From Nocardia aobensis NBRC 100429 (lineage in GTDB: Bacteria; Actinomycetota; Actinomycetes; Mycobacteriales; Mycobacteriaceae), in the NCBI RefSeq assembly GCF_000308375.1, contig NZ_BAFQ01000044.1, forward strand, positions 1 to 51,636: a stretch of 51,636 bases of DNA, in the 5' to 3' direction. The notes under the pieces were generated by a model. That model did not search any database. It was not told the DNA's origin and saw nothing but the letters and a program-made list of their open reading frames with translations. Numbering within the stretch: the stretch's first letter is position 1; each line of letters opens with the position of its first letter. This document shows, piece by piece, positions 18,127 through 26,580 of the stretch. The translations under genes and the position numbers were made by a program.

Positions 18127-19266
18127 ATGTTCGTACTCGACGAGGACGAACAGGCGATCGTGGACACCGCGCGCGGCTTCGCCGACGAGTTGCTCGCCCC
18201 GAACGCCTTGGAATGGGACGAGCACAAGCACTTTCCGATCGATGTGCTGCGCAAGGCCGGCTCGCTCGGCATGGGCGGCATCTACGTCGGTGAGGATGTC
18301 GGCGGTTCCGGATTGCGCCGCGTCGACGCGGTGCGGATCTTCGAACAGCTCGCCACCGGATGCCCGGCGATCGCGGCCTACATCTCCATCCACAACATGG
18401 CCGCGTGGATGATCGACAGCTACGGCACCGAGGCCCAGCGCAATCGGTGGCTACCCGGGCTGACCTCGATGGATCTGCTGGGCAGTTACGCGCTCACCGA
18501 ACCGGGAGTCGGCTCGGACGCGGCGGCCCTGAGCACCAGGGCCGTTCGCGACGGCGACGACTATCTGCTCACCGGCGTCAAGCAGTTCATCTCGGGCGCG
18601 GGCAGCACCGATGTGTACGTGCTGATGGCGCGGACCGACGATGCCGGTTCGCGCGGCATCTCGGCCTTCATCGTGCCCGCGGATACGCCCGGACTCTCCT
18701 TCGGCGCCAACGAGAAGAAGATGGGCTGGAACGCGCAGCCGACCCGGCAGGTCATCCTCGACGACGCCCGGGTGCCGGCGGCGAATCTGCTCGGCGGCGA
18801 GGGCAACGGCTTCCGGATCGCGATGAACGGCCTCAACGGTGGCCGGCTCAACATCGCGGCCTGCTCCCTCGGCGGCGGCCAGACCGCGCTGGACCGGACC
18901 GTGGCGTATATGGCCCAGCGCACGGCATTCGGGGCCCGGCTGCTCGACAACGCGGCACTGCAGTTCGACCTGGCCGATATGCGCACCTCACTGGAGGCGG
19001 CGCGGACCCTGCTGTGGCGGGCCGCGGCCGCGCTCGACGCGGATGCCGCCGACAAGGTGGAGCTGTGCGCGATGGCCAAGCGCTTCGGCACCGATGCCGG
19101 ATTCGAGGTGGCCAACAAGGCACTGCAACTACACGGCGGCTACGGCTATCTGGCCGAGTACGGAATCGAGAAGATCGTGCGCGACCTGCGCGTGCACCAG
19201 ATTCTCGAGGGAACCAACGAGATCATGCGGGTCGTGGTGGCCCGCTCGGTGGTCGGCGCGGCATGA
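18127..19266 (+). CDS. Acyl-CoA dehydrogenase, probable isobutyryl-CoA dehydrogenase
   Basis: A 379-residue FAD enzyme of the acyl-CoA dehydrogenase family. Visible signatures are LLGSYALTEPGVGSDAAA (flavin and substrate site), KQFISGAGSTDVY, the QLHGGYGYLAEYGIEK segment and LEGTNEIMR with the expected catalytic base Glu361. In mycobacteria the equivalent gene (fadE9) lies between mmsA and mmsB, as here; position and sequence both point to oxidation of isobutyryl-CoA to methacrylyl-CoA. ATG at 18127 follows the mmsA stop by four bases and lacks a strong ribosome site, suggesting translational coupling. Confidence 0.9.
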   Translation: MFVLDEDEQAIVDTARGFADELLAPNALEWDEHKHFPIDVLRKAGSLGMGGIYVGEDVGGSGLRRVDAVRIFEQLATGCPAIAAYISIHNMAAWMIDSYGTEAQRNRWLPGLTSMDLLGSYALTEPGVGSDAAALSTRAVRDGDDYLLTGVKQFISGAGSTDVYVLMARTDDAGSRGISAFIVPADTPGLSFGANEKKMGWNAQPTRQVILDDARVPAANLLGGEGNGFRIAMNGLNGGRLNIAACSLGGGQTALDRTVAYMAQRTAFGARLLDNAALQFDLADMRTSLEAARTLLWRAAAALDADAADKVELCAMAKRFGTDAGFEVANKALQLHGGYGYLAEYGIEKIVRDLRVHQILEGTNEIMRVVVARSVVGAA

Positions 19267-19289
19267 GCGGATACAGCGTAAGGAATCAC

Positions 19290-20372
19290 ATGACCGAAGC
19301 AGAAGTATTGTTCGACAAGCGCGACGGCGTCGGCCTGATCACGCTCAACCGGCCCAAGGCCATCAACGCGCTCAATCACCCGATGGCGCAGGCGATTCTG
19401 TCCGCCCTGCGCGAGTGGGCCGACGACGACGAGGTTCGCACGGTGGTGCTGACCGGCGCCGGGGAACGCGGACTGTGTGCGGGCGGCGATATCGTCGCGA
19501 TTCACACCGACGCGAAGAATGCTGTGGCGCACGGTGTTTCGCGTCGCGACAGCGCCGATTCGCCGAGCGGCCGGTTCTGGCGCGACGAGTACATCCTCAA
19601 CGCGCTGATCGGCAACTATCCGAAACCGTATGTGGCCGTGATGGACGGCATCGTGATGGGCGGCGGTGTGGGGCTGTCCGCGCACGGCAATCGCCGCATC
19701 GTGACCGAGCGGTCGATGGTCGGCATGCCCGAGACCGGCATCGGCTTCATTCCCGATGTGGGCGGCACCTATCTGCTGGCGCGCACACCGGGTGAGCTGG
19801 GTACCCATGTCGCCCTGACCACGGCTCGCATGGGCGCCGGTGATGCGATCGCGGCCGGATTCGCCGACCACTTCGTTCCCGCCGAACGCATTCCGGATCT
19901 GCTGGCACAGCTGCGGCGCACCGATGCCGACGCCGCGATCGCCGCCGTCGCGCAGCCCGCGCCGGTGTCGGATCTCGCCGCGCAGCGGTCGTGGATCGAT
20001 GCCTGCTACAGCGCCGACACGGTGGAGGAGATCGTCGCGCGGCTGCAGCGTCACGATGCCCCCGAGGCCGCCAAGGCCGCAGGCGATCTGCTGGCGAAAT
20101 CGCCGGTGGCGCTGAAGGTTACGTTGCGGTCCCTGCGCAACGCCCGGCGGGCGGCGAACCTGGAACAGGCGCTCGACGCGGAGTATCGGGTCTCGGTGGC
20201 CGCGCTGACCACCCACGACCTGGTGGAGGGCATCCGCGCCCAGGTGGTCGACAAGGACCGCAATCCGCAGTGGGCGCCCGCCACCCTCGCCGAGGTGTCG
20301 GATGCGCTGGTGGACAGCTATTTCGCCGATCTGGGCGACCGGGAACTCGGACTGAGCGGAGCACAGGAGTGA
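19290..20372 (+). CDS. 3-hydroxyisobutyryl-CoA hydrolase (crotonase superfamily)
   Basis: About 360 residues, longer than a simple enoyl-CoA hydratase and typical of 3-hydroxyisobutyryl-CoA hydrolases. Marks: LCAGGDIVAIH (oxyanion hole), DGIVMGGGVGLSAHG, and MPETGIGFIPDVGGTYLLAR, which in this subfamily carries the acidic catalytic residues. The C-terminal extension with DLLAKSPVALKVTLRSLR is also characteristic. It releases 3-hydroxyisobutyrate for MmsB. Two starts are possible: ATG 19263 overlapping the previous stop, or ATG 19290 with TAAGGA six bases upstream; I prefer the latter. Confidence 0.9.
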   Translation: MTEAEVLFDKRDGVGLITLNRPKAINALNHPMAQAILSALREWADDDEVRTVVLTGAGERGLCAGGDIVAIHTDAKNAVAHGVSRRDSADSPSGRFWRDEYILNALIGNYPKPYVAVMDGIVMGGGVGLSAHGNRRIVTERSMVGMPETGIGFIPDVGGTYLLARTPGELGTHVALTTARMGAGDAIAAGFADHFVPAERIPDLLAQLRRTDADAAIAAVAQPAPVSDLAAQRSWIDACYSADTVEEIVARLQRHDAPEAAKAAGDLLAKSPVALKVTLRSLRNARRAANLEQALDAEYRVSVAALTTHDLVEGIRAQVVDKDRNPQWAPATLAEVSDALVDSYFADLGDRELGLSGAQE

Positions 20373-21286
20373 TGAGCGTGACGAAGGTGGCCTTCCTGGG
20401 CCTCGGGCATATGGGCGGCCCGATGGCGGCGAATCTGGTGCGTGCCGGATATCAGGTGCTGGCCTACGACCCCGTACCGGCCGCGCAGGAACAGGCCCGC
20501 GCCGACGGGGTGGAGGTCTTCGACACCGCCGCGGCGGCCGTGACGGAAGCCGAGATCGTCATCACCATGCTGCCCAACGGCCGCATCGTGCTCGACGTCT
20601 ACGACGCGGTGCTGCCGTCCGCCAAACCCGGCACCCTGTTCATCGACTGCTCCACCATCGACGTCGCCGACGCCAAGCGCGCGGCGGAAGTCGCTGTGGC
20701 AGCGGGACATCGGGCCCTGGACGCACCGGTGTCCGGCGGCGTCGGCGGTGCCACCGCCGGCACGTTGACCTTCATGGTCGGCGGCGAGACCGAGGACTTC
20801 GCCGCGGCGCAGCCGGTGCTGGACGTGATGGGCGGCAAGGTCGTGCACTGCGGCGGCGCGGGCGTGGGGCAGGCCGCGAAGATCTGCAACAACATGATGC
20901 TGGGCATCTCGATGATCGGGCTGTCCGAGGCGATCGTGCTGGGCGAGAAGCTGGGCCTGACCCACGACAAGTTCTACGACGTGGTCTCCACCGCCTCGGG
21001 CCAATGCTGGTCGCTGACCACCTACTGTCCCGTGCCCGGCCCGGTGCCGACCAGCCCCGCCAACAACGAATACCGGCCCGGATTCGCCACCGCGCTGATG
21101 AACAAGGACCTCGGCCTGGCCGCGAAGGCGCTGCGCGACAACGATGTCGAGGGACGGTTCGGTCTGCTGGCGGCCGAGATCTACGAGCAGTTCAACCGGT
21201 CGGCGGGGGACCTGGACTTCTCCGCTATCGTCACCGATATTCGTCGCCGTTCCGGCGCGGAGCCGGGCCAGGATTCCGGCGAGTAG
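20372..21286 (+). CDS. mmsB: 3-hydroxyisobutyrate dehydrogenase
   Basis: A 304-residue NAD-dependent beta-hydroxyacid dehydrogenase. The N-terminal Rossmann motif is [17 protein letters not shown]; the substrate motif [22 protein letters not shown] and the catalytic lysine region [14 protein letters not shown] are standard. It oxidises 3-hydroxyisobutyrate to methylmalonate semialdehyde, the substrate of MmsA. The segment [20 protein letters not shown] is typical of the 3-hydroxyisobutyrate branch. ATG at 20372 shares its first base with the previous stop (TGATG) and has AGGAG close upstream. Confidence 0.93.
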   Translation: MSVTKVAFLGLGHMGGPMAANLVRAGYQVLAYDPVPAAQEQARADGVEVFDTAAAAVTEAEIVITMLPNGRIVLDVYDAVLPSAKPGTLFIDCSTIDVADAKRAAEVAVAAGHRALDAPVSGGVGGATAGTLTFMVGGETEDFAAAQPVLDVMGGKVVHCGGAGVGQAAKICNNMMLGISMIGLSEAIVLGEKLGLTHDKFYDVVSTASGQCWSLTTYCPVPGPVPTSPANNEYRPGFATALMNKDLGLAAKALRDNDVEGRFGLLAAEIYEQFNRSAGDLDFSAIVTDIRRRSGAEPGQDSGE

Positions 21287-21302
21287 CCGAGAAAGGGAAA
21301 CA

Positions 21303-22079
21303 GTGACCGACTTCGAGACCATTCTGCTGGAGCGCACCGGACGGGTCGCGGTGATCACCCTGAATCGGCCGAAGGCACTCAACGCGTTGAATACGCAGGT
21401 GCTCACCGACATCACCGCCGCCCTCGACGAGGTGGAGGCCGATGCGGGTATCGGCGCGGTGGTGCTGACCGGTTCGGAGAAGGCGTTCGCCGCCGGCGCC
21501 GATATCAAGGAGATGCAGTCCAAGTCCTATATGGACATGTTCCTGGCCGATTTCTTCCAGGGCTGGGACCGGGTCGGCGCGTTCCGCAAGCCGATCATCG
21601 CGGCGGTGGCCGGATACGCCCTGGGCGGGGGCTGCGAGCTTGCGATGATGTGCGACATCCTGATCGCCGCCGACACCGCGAAGTTCGGCCAGCCGGAGAT
21701 CAAGCTCGGCGTGATCCCCGGTATGGGCGGCTCACAGCGCCTGACCCGTGCGGTCGGCAAGGCCAAGGCCATGGATCTGATTCTCACCGGCCGCAACATG
21801 GGCGCCGAGGAGGCCGAACGCGCCGGACTGGTGGCCCGTGTCGTTCCGGCGGCGGAACTGCTGTCCACCGCGCGCGAGGTCGCCGAGACCATCGCCGGCA
21901 TGTCGCTGCCGTCGGTGATGATCGCCAAGGAGGCCGTGAACCGCTCGTACGAAACCACGCTCACCGAGGGCCTGCGTTTCGAACGCCGGGTGTTCCACTC
22001 GCTGTTCGCCACCGAGGATCAGACCGAGGGCATGACCGCCTTCGTGGAGAAGCGCGCGGCGAACTTCGAACACCGCTGA
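21303..22079 (+). CDS. Enoyl-CoA hydratase
   Basis: A 258-residue short-chain enoyl-CoA hydratase: [11 protein letters not shown] forms one half of the oxyanion hole, [16 protein letters not shown] the other, and [17 protein letters not shown] carries the second catalytic glutamate. As the last gene of the valine operon it probably hydrates methacrylyl-CoA to 3-hydroxyisobutyryl-CoA, although such enzymes are often broad (crotonyl-CoA as well). The GTG start at 21303 has AAGGGA upstream, 16 bases after the mmsB stop. Confidence 0.9.
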   Translation: MTDFETILLERTGRVAVITLNRPKALNALNTQVLTDITAALDEVEADAGIGAVVLTGSEKAFAAGADIKEMQSKSYMDMFLADFFQGWDRVGAFRKPIIAAVAGYALGGGCELAMMCDILIAADTAKFGQPEIKLGVIPGMGGSQRLTRAVGKAKAMDLILTGRNMGAEEAERAGLVARVVPAAELLSTAREVAETIAGMSLPSVMIAKEAVNRSYETTLTEGLRFERRVFHSLFATEDQTEGMTAFVEKRAANFEHR

Positions 22080-22236
22080 GCGCTGCCCCTGACCGCCGCG
22101 CATCGCTCGCAGTCGTCGGCCCCGCCCTCGCCGGCATCCGAGTTTCGTGGTGGCCTGGGCGGCGGTGCGCTGTCGCGGTGCCGGCGACCGCACGGGTCCA
22201 CGCCCGTCGAGCCGTCGCGGGCCCAGGAATTTCCCG

Positions 22237-22249
22237 TACGCTCATCGGC
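22237..22249 (+). promoter_or_regulatory. Leaderless promoter -10 box
   Basis: TACGCT at 22237-22242 is followed by seven bases and the GTG of the first lipoprotein gene. No ribosome site is present. Confidence 0.55.
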
Positions 22250-22750
22250 GTGAGATGGGTAGCCGCCGTGATCACCGTGGCCTCCGCTGCGGTGGTGGCG
22301 GGTTGCGGCGCGTCCGGAACGACCCCGGCCGCGACGAGTTCGCCCCCAGCGCCGGCTGCCGCGCAGGCATTGGCGGTCGCCGAATGCGGGTCCGCCACCG
22401 ATGCCGATATCGTTGCCGCAACGGGCATTTCCGGCATACAGCAGATTTCGGCCAATCCGCTGCGCTGCCGCTGGGAGGCGGCCGCGGGCACCTCGGTGAC
22501 CTTCGAATGGTTCCGTGCCAGCCCGATCGCCGCGCACACCGCCACCGACCCCGCGGCCCAGGTGTCGGCGCTGCGGGTCGGCGACCACACCGGCCGGCTC
22601 TTCGCCACTCCGCAGTGGTGTGAGGCCGCCGTCGATTCCGGTGCCGCGGATTTCGTCGACTGGCGCGCCGACGAGCCGCAACAGCCTGCGGCACAAGCCT
22701 GTTCGGCCGTGCGGCAGCTGGCCGCGGCGACCCTGGCGAAGGCGGGGTGA
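22250..22750 (+). CDS. DUF3558-type lipoprotein (LprB/LprC-like), first of two
   Basis: A 166-residue lipoprotein: hydrophobic signal followed by lipobox VAGC with Cys19, then an Ala/Pro/Thr-rich spacer. The globular part (ECGSATDADIVAATGI, LRCRWEAAAGTSVTFEWFRAS, PQWCEAAVDS, ACSAVRQLA) has the paired-cysteine pattern of DUF3558 proteins found only in mycolata, such as LprB and LprC of M. tuberculosis, which also occur in tandem. The function of that family is unknown. The start GTG looks leaderless (TACGCT seven bases before). It overlaps the second lipoprotein gene by four bases, so the two are likely partners at the cell surface. Confidence 0.78.
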   Translation: MRWVAAVITVASAAVVAGCGASGTTPAATSSPPAPAAAQALAVAECGSATDADIVAATGISGIQQISANPLRCRWEAAAGTSVTFEWFRASPIAAHTATDPAAQVSALRVGDHTGRLFATPQWCEAAVDSGAADFVDWRADEPQQPAAQACSAVRQLAAATLAKAG

Positions 22751-23262
22751 GGATCATGCGCCGAGCGCGCCGTCTCGTCGTCGCGGTGGCCCTGATCGCC
22801 GCCGCGACCGGATGTTCCTCGGGGCCGACGCCCGCGCAGCGGCCGGCGCGGTCCGAGGACGAACTTCTGCAGGGCTGCGGTCCGGAAACCGATGCCGAGA
22901 TCGCGAATCTGGTGCACGCCACCGCCGTTCACCGCGAGGGCGGACCGACCATCTGCGCCTGGGAGGGCAACTACCCCGGCGGCGGCATCGTCGATATCAC
23001 CTACGCCTGGTTCGCGCAGGACTCGTTGTTGCGTGACGGCCAGGTGGCGGCTGCCCTCGGTTATCGCACCGACCATCTGGTCGTCGCCGATTTCGGCGGC
23101 CTGATCTGGCACGATCCCCGCGACCCGGGCAGTTGTGGAGTGTCGGCCGCCGATTCCGGGACGGTCACCTACTGGGTGCAGAACCGCTCCCGCCTCGCCA
23201 CCCCCGACCCGTGCGCGGCGGCGATGAACGCCGAGAAGGCCACCGTCAAACTCGACGGATGA
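22747..23262 (+). CDS. DUF3558-type lipoprotein, second of two
   Basis: A 171-residue lipoprotein with lipobox ATGC (Cys23 from the GTG start). The mature part (LQGCGPETDAEIANLVHATAV, TICAWEGNYPGG, GSCGVSAADSG, PDPCAAAMNAEK) parallels the preceding protein, with four similarly spaced cysteines. I place the start at the GTG overlapping the upstream stop (GTGA); ATG at 22756 is an alternative three codons in. It ends nine bases before the convergent Hsp70-like gene. Confidence 0.75.
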   Translation: MRIMRRARRLVVAVALIAAATGCSSGPTPAQRPARSEDELLQGCGPETDAEIANLVHATAVHREGGPTICAWEGNYPGGGIVDITYAWFAQDSLLRDGQVAAALGYRTDHLVVADFGGLIWHDPRDPGSCGVSAADSGTVTYWVQNRSRLATPDPCAAAMNAEKATVKLDG

Positions 23263-23271
23263 TTCGCGGCG

Positions 23272-24354
23272 TCACTTCCCGGGAACGGGTTCGGCGCTGC
23301 TGCCCGCGACCTCCACCGGACGGGCCGGGGTGCCGTCGTGCGCCGGCCGCGCCGAATCGTGTCCGGTGACCAGCAGGCCGGTGACCGTCGCGCCGAGCGC
23401 CGCGGTCACCGCCAGCGCGGCGACCACCTTGCGTCGCGATACCGCCGGTCGCGGCGTCGGCTTCGCCGCCCCGCACTGCGGCGGGGCGAATCGGATACCG
23501 CGCACCCGGCGCGCCGCCGGTTGTTCGGTGGCCATCAGCACCGCACCGCGCGCGGAGACGAAATCGGGCTCCGGATCGTAGATCACCGGCAGATCCAGCA
23601 GTTGCTCCAGCGACTCCCGGACACCCGGGCTACGCGTGCAACCGCCCAGTAGTGCCACCGCCCGCGGCGCGACCCCGGTGTCGTCGATCAACTGCCGCAC
23701 ATACGACACCGAATGATGGATCCCGGCCGCGACCAGATCACGGAAATCGCTGCGCGTCACGACGATTCGCGTGCCGGAGCGAGGATCGCCGACCGTCACC
23801 ACCCGAGTGGCGCTGAGCTGTTCCTTGTAGTCGCGTCCGGCGGCATTGTCGATCTCCACCCCGCCGTGCGCGAGATGCCAGCGCAGCAGGGCGTCGTGGC
23901 CGTCGCCGCCCAGAAGGGTGCTGCGCTTGGCGGCGAGAATGGCCTGAGTGCGGCAGTCGGCCTCGGTGAGGGTGAGCCCGGAACTGCCGAGGTCGTAGAT
24001 CAGCACCGCACCCTCGTCGGGCAGTTGTCCGCTGAACCGCAGATACCGCAACTGGGCCGGCGGTTCGTCGATGATGGTCAGCCGGCTGCGTCCGGCCGCG
24101 GCCCGGATGGCCTCGGCGTGCAAAGCGCAGCGGGAGGTGACGGCGATGCCGGTGACGAATTCGTCGCGGTCGGCCGCGGATGCCCGCATCGCGTCGATGG
24201 CCTGGAAGACCGGCTCCTCGACCCCCGCCCCCGCGCGGCGCGCGACCACACAGCGGTCGATCGGCGGCAGATGCGGCTGATCGGAATGGGTGAGCATGGC
24301 GCGCGCGCCACCAGCGCCCGCCGACACGCCCAGGACCAGCACCATGGCGTCCAT
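23272..24354 (-). CDS. Membrane-anchored Hsp70/DnaK-like ATPase domain protein
   Basis: A 360-residue protein resembling only the nucleotide-binding half of Hsp70. The first phosphate motif is VLGVSAGAGGARAM (an altered form of the usual GIDLGTTNS), the second is IYDLGSSGLTL, and the adenosine motif is VALLGGCTRSPGV. The substrate-binding domain is absent; instead residues about 310-331 form a transmembrane helix preceded by SRRK (cytoplasm-side positive charge) and followed by a 29-residue extracytoplasmic tail. Such stunted, membrane-tethered Hsp70 homologues recur in Nocardia and mycobacteria near cell-envelope genes. Function unknown; a sensor or assembly role for the neighbouring lipoproteins is speculative. 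ATG 24354 with AAAGG upstream. Confidence 0.75.
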   Translation of the reverse strand: MDAMVLVLGVSAGAGGARAMLTHSDQPHLPPIDRCVVARRAGAGVEEPVFQAIDAMRASAADRDEFVTGIAVTSRCALHAEAIRAAAGRSRLTIIDEPPAQLRYLRFSGQLPDEGAVLIYDLGSSGLTLTEADCRTQAILAAKRSTLLGGDGHDALLRWHLAHGGVEIDNAAGRDYKEQLSATRVVTVGDPRSGTRIVVTRSDFRDLVAAGIHHSVSYVRQLIDDTGVAPRAVALLGGCTRSPGVRESLEQLLDLPVIYDPEPDFVSARGAVLMATEQPAARRVRGIRFAPPQCGAAKPTPRPAVSRRKVVAALAVTAALGATVTGLLVTGHDSARPAHDGTPARPVEVAGSSAEPVPGK

Positions 24355-24427
24355 GGTGAACCTTTCGGCCGCCGATGGAAAGGCAGCGGCCCGGGATGTC
24401 GCTGCCGGAATGCTGGCGAGTCGCCCC

Positions 24428-24964
24428 TCAGGCCCACCGGGTCGGCGTATCACCGCTGTCGAAGTCGCCCGCCTCGCGCCGGAATTCCGCGAGCAGTTGC
24501 AGCAGGAGCTGGAGACGCTCCGGAGGCAGGCCCGGCCGGGCGAAGACCTTCTCGTTCAATTCCCGGGTTGCCGCCGCCGCCAGATCGCGGCCGGCGGCCG
24601 TGATCTCGATCAGGGTTGCCCGGCGGTCGCTGGGGTGTGGTACTCGTTTGACCAGTTGGGCCGCTTCGAGCCGATCGACGGTATTGGTGACACTCGTCGG
24701 GTGGACCTGCAACCGGGCGCTGGCCATCGCCATCGGCAGCGCCCCGGTCTTGCTGAAGCCGAGCAGCGTCAGCAATTCGTAGCGGGAGAAGGTCAGCCCC
24801 GACGGGCGCAGCGCCTCGTCCACCCGGGCCATCACGATCTGCTGGGCACGCACCAGAGAGGTCACCGCGGCCATGCCGTCGGCGACATCGCCCCAGCCGT
24901 GCGAGGTCCACTGGCGGTGGGCCTCTTCGATGGGGTCCAGCGGAAGCGGGCGGGGTGCGGCCAT
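24428..24964 (-). CDS. MarR-family transcriptional regulator
   Basis: A 178-residue winged-helix regulator. LTFSRYELLTLLGFSKTGALPMAMASARLQVHPTSVTNTVDRLEAAQLV covers the recognition helices (short marks: RYELLTLLGF, VHPTSVTNTVDRL) and HPSDRRATLIEITAAGRDL is the wing. A long N-terminal helix precedes it, as in the 17-18 kDa MarR type. The ATG at 24964 appears leaderless, with TACACT on the minus strand (24977-24972) seven bases before. It lies 73 bases upstream of the Hsp70-like gene on the same strand and may regulate it. Ligand unknown. Confidence 0.83.
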   Translation of the reverse strand: MAAPRPLPLDPIEEAHRQWTSHGWGDVADGMAAVTSLVRAQQIVMARVDEALRPSGLTFSRYELLTLLGFSKTGALPMAMASARLQVHPTSVTNTVDRLEAAQLVKRVPHPSDRRATLIEITAAGRDLAAAATRELNEKVFARPGLPPERLQLLLQLLAEFRREAGDFDSGDTPTRWA

Positions 24965-25027
24965 ACTGCCGAGTGTATTTGCCCGCCCGCTCCCACGCTG
25001 CGGTCCGGGAGTCGCCGGATCGGTGAT

Positions 25028-26437
25028 TCAGGACAGTCCCGAAAGATCACCGAGGACAACATGGTTGCGATCGGCGGTGTTTCCGAGCGTGTACTCGGGC
25101 ATCAGTCCGAGATATTCGGCCCGGCTGCGGGTGCTCCACCGCCGCGCGTCCGGGGTGCGGGTTTTGTAGAAATTGACCATGTAACCGCCCTCGTAGAGGC
25201 GCAGCAGGGTGTAGCCGCCCGGATACTCCTTCACCGCGCCCACTTCCAGGAATTCCACCCGGAGCGGGATGTCGGGGCGGGTGCGGCGATTGCGGTGGGT
25301 ATGGCCCGCATGGTGGAAGAACACCCCCGGTGTCGATTGATACAGCTGCTGCAGGGTGAGCGCGTCCGATCGATTCAGCACGAAATTCGGGCCGGCGATA
25401 TTGGTCAGTCCCGATTCCGCGGTGACCGGATGGTGTCCGAAGACGACCGTCGGCCGGTCGGGATCGCGACGCAGCGATTCGCGCAGGCGATCGAATTGCT
25501 CGGGACCGATACTGCCCCCGGAGCCGTCCAGTTCGGTGGTGTCGAGTCCGATCAGCCGCAACCCGCCGAGCCGATGTTCGGTCGATTGTGCCGGGGGAAC
25601 GAAGGATTCGCCCCAGCAGTCGTAGTGGTCGGCCGCCACCGCCGGACAGCCGGCGTAGTCGGCGCCGGGATGGGGACGGTCGTGATTGCCGCGTGCGGCG
25701 AACCAGTCCCGACCCTCGATTCCCCAGGCGTCCAGCCGATTTCGCACCGCCCGGGTCTGCTCGGAGGTGGCTTCCGCGGTCAGATCACCGGCCAGGATCA
25801 GATGGTCGGCGCCGCGATCCGGCCGGCGCAGATCGTCGAGCAATGCCGCCAGCATCACCTCGGGGTACGGCGGCAGTCCCGGTTCCTGTCGCACGCCCGG
25901 CGGCAGCCCTGCGGCGATGATGCCGCTGGTCTCCTCACCGATGTGCACGTCGTTGCAGAGCGCGAGGGTGCGCAGCAACCGGCCCGGGGGAGCGACGAGA
26001 GTGGTGAATTCACCGCTACATTCGGGTGCGCCGGGCAGATGAGTGACCAACTCCGGGGCCGGTACCGCCCGCACCCCGTCCGACCACGCCTCGAATCGAT
26101 ATCGCCGTCCCGGCTCCAGGCCGTCGATCTGGGCGTAGTGATACGGCGTCCGATCGGCGCCGGTCACGGGCACCGGCCGGGCGGGACCGGCGGAATCCGC
26201 AGGGGCCAAGCGGATCTCGGTGCCGGCCGCGACCGGGACCGATGCTCCCGACGCATCGGCGGCGAGTGTCGTCCAGGTGATGATCGCCGACGTGTCGGTG
26301 AGCGTGACCACCTCCAGATCCGTCGCACGCAGTGAATTCGCCTGTGCCCGAGCCGAAATCGGAAGCACGACCGGTGTGGCGGCCGCGGCGGCCAGGGCCG
26401 CGAGCAGGCGGCGGCGATTCGGCCCGCAACAGGTCAT
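25028..26437 (-). CDS. Secreted metallophosphoesterase (calcineurin-like), Tat-type signal
   Basis: A 469-residue exported enzyme. The N-terminus NRRRLLAALAAAAATPVVLP, ending in SARAQA, is a Tat-like signal peptide with signal peptidase I site. A fibronectin/purple-acid-phosphatase-like beta domain (about 40-160) contains TDTSAIITWTTLA and GLEPGRRYRFEAWSDG. The metallophosphoesterase core has ALCNDVHIGE, ILAGDLT, ARGNHDRPHP, VVFGHHPV and HHAGHTHRNRR, the five standard metal-binding blocks. It probably hydrolyses phosphomono- or diesters outside the membrane. ATG at 26437 has GGGAG seven bases upstream; the frame is open to 26524, but that stretch holds the promoter. Divergent from the iron-type binding protein gene. 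Confidence 0.86.
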   Translation of the reverse strand: MTCCGPNRRRLLAALAAAAATPVVLPISARAQANSLRATDLEVVTLTDTSAIITWTTLAADASGASVPVAAGTEIRLAPADSAGPARPVPVTGADRTPYHYAQIDGLEPGRRYRFEAWSDGVRAVPAPELVTHLPGAPECSGEFTTLVAPPGRLLRTLALCNDVHIGEETSGIIAAGLPPGVRQEPGLPPYPEVMLAALLDDLRRPDRGADHLILAGDLTAEATSEQTRAVRNRLDAWGIEGRDWFAARGNHDRPHPGADYAGCPAVAADHYDCWGESFVPPAQSTEHRLGGLRLIGLDTTELDGSGGSIGPEQFDRLRESLRRDPDRPTVVFGHHPVTAESGLTNIAGPNFVLNRSDALTLQQLYQSTPGVFFHHAGHTHRNRRTRPDIPLRVEFLEVGAVKEYPGGYTLLRLYEGGYMVNFYKTRTPDARRWSTRSRAEYLGLMPEYTLGNTADRNHVVLGDLSGLS

Positions 26438-26477
26438 CGTCGCTCCCTCGTGGGTGGTCGGTACCGATCCACGGCCG

Positions 26478-26542
26478 ACCCTACCCAGGCCGACGCCATA
26501 CCGTGTGTCGTGCCGTCGGCTCACCGGGTAGGTTGGCTAGCC
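26478..26542. promoter_or_regulatory. Divergent promoters, phosphoesterase / binding lipoprotein
   Basis: On the minus strand TAGGGT (26483-26478) is a likely -10 box giving a leader of about 34 bases for the phosphoesterase. On the plus strand TAGGTT (26529-26534) runs into the self-complementary GGCTAGCC (26535-26542) and fits a -10 box for the binding-protein gene. Predicted from sequence only. Confidence 0.45.
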
Positions 26543-26580
26543 GGTCGCCTCGGCGCAGTATCCGATCGGAAGGACGGTCC

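Noticed and set aside
26527..26545. IdeR/DtxR iron box before the binding lipoprotein
   Set aside because: The match to the 19-base consensus needs a one-base gap and the right half is poor, so it is not annotated as a site.
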